DNA of 64,000 nucleotides from UBA4416 sp943362175. GTDB taxonomy: Bacteria; Bacteroidota; Bacteroidia; B-17B0; Aurantibacillaceae. The position numbers and the translations under genes were made by a program. Below the pieces are notes generated by a model. That model was given only the letters and a program-made list of their open reading frames with translations, had not been told where the DNA came from and did not search any database. Of this stretch, positions 61,982-64,000 are shown piece by piece (the stretch's first letter is position 1; each line of letters begins with the position of its first letter). Location of the stretch: the NCBI GenBank assembly GCA_943362175.1, contig CALRIU020000020.1:39381-103380 (forward strand), given 5' to 3'.

Positions 61982-62845
61982 ATGAAAAAAACAGTTTTAC
62001 CTATAAGCCTTTTCCTGACTGCTGCTTTTGGTTTAGCCGGCTGCGATTATGTGAAAGATGCCAGGGACCCGAGTACGGCCCCGGTAGTGGGAAACCGGAA
62101 GGTGCTGATCGAAGATTATACCGGCCACAAATGCGGGAATTGCCCGGCTGCGGCTGATACTCTCGCTTACATCAAAAATAAATACCCGGGCAAGATCATT
62201 CCTGTGGCGATCCATGCCGGCTTCTTTGCAACGGCAGCACCCAGCACCAGCTACCCGACGGATTTCCGTAACCCGGTAAGCGACGCCTACGATACGCAAT
62301 TCGGGATCTCACTGGCAGGAAACCCGAACGGCCTTGTGAACCGGGGCAACTACGGCACCGGCAATTTCATCAAAGCTTTCACGACCTGGGAAGGCGATGC
62401 CTACCAGATGCTTTCCACGCCCGCTAAATTTGAGCTGAAGATCCGGAATACCTTTAATGCAACGGGCAACAGCCTTAACACCAGCGTGACGGTAAAATCC
62501 CTGGGCTACAACACCGGCATGTACAAGCTGGTGGTATTGCTCACCGAGGACAGTATTGTGGCTGAGCAGCTGGACTACCGCCTGCCTTCCGGCAGCCAGC
62601 TGATCCCGAACTATGAATTTGAGCACGTGCTGAGGGATGCGATCAACAGCACCTGGGGCGATGCGGTGTTTGCGGCCGGCGCTATCCCGAATGATTCTGT
62701 GGTGAAGACCTATAACAATTATACCATCAGCAGCAACTACCGGGCACGCAAATGCCATGTGGTGGCTTACATCTACGATGCCAGCAGCTCGAGCCCTACC
62801 TACTACGAAGTCCTCCAGGCTGAGGAAGAAAAGGTGGTTCACTAA
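61982..62845 (+). CDS. Omp28-related lipoprotein with thioredoxin-like CxxC
   Basis: The 287-residue product has a signal peptide with a lipobox (GLAGC) and an Omp28-family domain. It begins RKVLIEDYTGHKCGNCPAAAD, where CGNC (51-54) is a thioredoxin-like CxxC, and includes NPNGLVNRGN. Omp28 of Porphyromonas is a surface lipoprotein that has been linked to adhesion; a redox function is inferred from the CxxC. It follows the DUF6029 gene after a 105-base spacer with an inverted repeat, and ends before a terminator. Confidence 0.87.
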   Translation: MKKTVLPISLFLTAAFGLAGCDYVKDARDPSTAPVVGNRKVLIEDYTGHKCGNCPAAADTLAYIKNKYPGKIIPVAIHAGFFATAAPSTSYPTDFRNPVSDAYDTQFGISLAGNPNGLVNRGNYGTGNFIKAFTTWEGDAYQMLSTPAKFELKIRNTFNATGNSLNTSVTVKSLGYNTGMYKLVVLLTEDSIVAEQLDYRLPSGSQLIPNYEFEHVLRDAINSTWGDAVFAAGAIPNDSVVKTYNNYTISSNYRARKCHVVAYIYDASSSSPTYYEVLQAEEEKVVH

Positions 62846-62872
62846 TCCTGTTCAGGTACTTATCTTAAATAA

Positions 62873-62899
62873 AAAAACTCCGGCGCTCCCGGAGTTTTT
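62873..62899 (+). terminator. Rho-independent terminator of omp28
   Basis: AAAAACTCCGG, loop CGCTC, CCGGAGTTTTT; it follows the Omp28 stop by 27 bases. Confidence 0.9.
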
Positions 62900-62937
62900 A
62901 TGTTATAGGATCCGCAAGCATTAAAGGTTAAGTCTTT

Positions 62938-63062
62938 GGGCGTCCGGGCGCGCTTTACGCTGCAAGTCCCGCGCAAAGGACAGCGCGGGAGCTTTCCGCT
63001 TCAATCGCTGACGCGGTTATTCCAAAATCCGGACAGATCCCGAAGGCTGCGAGCGCCCATCC
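62938..63062 (+). repeat. Dispersed intergenic repeat, copy B
   Basis: It begins GGGCGTCCGGGCGCGCTTTA, has GTCCCGCGC / GCGCGGGA inner pairing, then TTCAATCGCTGACGCGG and a trailing GCCC. It fills most of the gap before hisS. Confidence 0.75.
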
Positions 63063-63112
63063 GGCTTTGCAAAACAGGGTTTTATGTTTACTTTTATGCT
63101 TTTGAAACAGCT

Positions 63113-64000
63113 ATGAAACCTTCTATTCCAAGAGGCACCCGCGATTTCGGGCCTGCCGAAATGCAAAAGCGCCAGTATATTTTCGACATTGTAAAACGCA
63201 ATTTTCAGCTCTTCGGCTATGCACCGATTGAAACGCCTACAATGGAGAATTTAGAGGTATTGACCGGAAAATACGGAGACGAAGGTGATAAGCTCATCTT
63301 TAAAATACTAAACAGCGGAGATTATCTAAAGGATTTCGTTTTCAGTGAAAAAGAAGTGGGTGCCTTTGACAAATTGGAAAGAAGTGATGCCAACACATTT
63401 CTTCCTTCAAACGGGATTTTAGAATCCGACAAACACATCAAACAGATTTCCGAGAAAGCCCTGCGCTACGACCTCACGGTTCCTTTTGCGCGTTATGTGG
63501 TCATGAACCAGAATGCACTGACCTTCCCTTTCAAACGCTACCAGGTGCAGCCGGTATGGAGAGCCGACAGGCCCCAGAAAGGCCGTTACCGCGAGTTTTA
63601 TCAGTGCGACGCCGACGTGATCGGTTCCGATTCGCTGGTGAATGAGCTGGAGCTGTTGTCGCTGATGGATAAAACGTTTAAAGAACTGAGCATCCCCGTG
63701 CTCATCAAATTCAATAACCGGAAGATTCTGAGCGGCATTGCCGAAATTTTAAATGCCAGCGAACAGATCATCGACATTACCGTGGCGATTGATAAGCTGG
63801 ATAAGATCGGGAAAGAGGGCGTGATCAAAGAACTACAGGAGAAAGGGATTTCCAATGAAGCCATCGCCAAGCTGGAGCCACTGATCGATCTTTCGGGTTC
63901 CAATGAAAATAAGGTAAGCACCTTAAAAATATTTTTACAGACCAGCGAGATTGGCAAAAAAGGGATTGAAGAGATCGAATTTTTGCTGAACCACCTTTCT
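63113..64000 (+). CDS. hisS: Histidyl-tRNA synthetase, N-terminal part (3' end outside window)
   Basis: HisRS attaches histidine to tRNA(His). From the ATG at 63113 the frame is open through the window end (296 codons), so the gene is 3'-truncated here. The product starts MKPSIPRGTRDFGPAEMQKR, has the class II motif 1 region with IETPTMENLEVLTGKYG, an extra insertion of about 45 residues after it that is known from Bacteroidota, and motif 2 with WRADRPQKGRYREFYQCD. The HisA anticodon part is not in the window. Confidence 0.95.
   Translation, partial: MKPSIPRGTRDFGPAEMQKRQYIFDIVKRNFQLFGYAPIETPTMENLEVLTGKYGDEGDKLIFKILNSGDYLKDFVFSEKEVGAFDKLERSDANTFLPSNGILESDKHIKQISEKALRYDLTVPFARYVVMNQNALTFPFKRYQVQPVWRADRPQKGRYREFYQCDADVIGSDSLVNELELLSLMDKTFKELSIPVLIKFNNRKILSGIAEILNASEQIIDITVAIDKLDKIGKEGVIKELQEKGISNEAIAKLEPLIDLSGSNENKVSTLKIFLQTSEIGKKGIEEIEFLLNHLS

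Overview
The window is a chromosome segment from a Bacteroidota bacterium, most likely of the Cytophaga/Sphingobacteria/Chitinophaga side of the phylum. The evidence is a gliding-motility-type C-terminal domain and a type A sorting domain (both type IX secretion signals), a GWxTD protein, DUF6029 and Omp28 outer-membrane proteins, a TonB-dependent receptor behind a TPP riboswitch, many SPII lipoproteins, and promoters of the phylum-specific TTG-N17/18-TAnnTTTG form. No tRNA, rRNA, CRISPR array, prophage or classical insertion sequence was recognised.

Layout. 1-8 kb: end of a glycosyltransferase, a small lipoprotein, a secreted cyclophilin, a TonB receptor with TPP riboswitch, murI, a fatty-acid desaturase and panB. 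8-11.4 kb: a DUF4249-like lipoprotein and dnaK. 11.5-16.8 kb: an A+T-richer accessory stretch of mostly unrecognised genes (serine hydrolase, MORN-like, VOC and WG-repeat proteins, two small hypotheticals, one micro-ORF). 16.8-24.3 kb: a septoil-knot-like repeat protein, an esterase, GNAT, gatC, plsC, a lone ABC ATPase, sixA, an LRAT-like protein, two lipoproteins and endonuclease V. 24.6-30.6 kb (minus strand): an APC permease, then PAP2 phosphatase - PD40 protein - GIY-YIG nuclease - GNAT - membrane protein. 30.7-38.4 kb: purH followed by the complete rod-shape set mreB-mreC-mreD-mrdA-rodA and a small HTH-like protein. 38.6-44 kb: a CNNM/CBS protein, a Rieske oxygenase, a TPR-like protein, GWxTD and HMA lipoproteins, a polysaccharide deacetylase. 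44.3-50.5 kb: a 2076-residue adhesin. 50.6-64 kb: a small conserved protein, rlmD, an OstA-like protein, a type A T9SS cargo protein, fabG, a large membrane-anchored VWA-like protein, tlpA-DUF6029-omp28 and the start of hisS.

The cell-envelope theme is strong: peptidoglycan (murI, mre/mrd/rodA), lipid and LPS (desaturase, plsC, fabG, PAP2, OstA), surface adhesion and outer-membrane uptake. Several small genes overlap or abut, which points to translationally coupled operons.

The less ordinary content is in the spacers. A dispersed intergenic palindromic repeat family is present in at least six places. A GIY-YIG nuclease gene is bounded by perfect 24-bp inverted repeats whose core recurs inside members of that family, which suggests a small self-moving element and a repeat family related to it. 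Other spacers hold twin palindromes, a triplicated 22-mer and a terminator with a REP-like palindrome in its loop.
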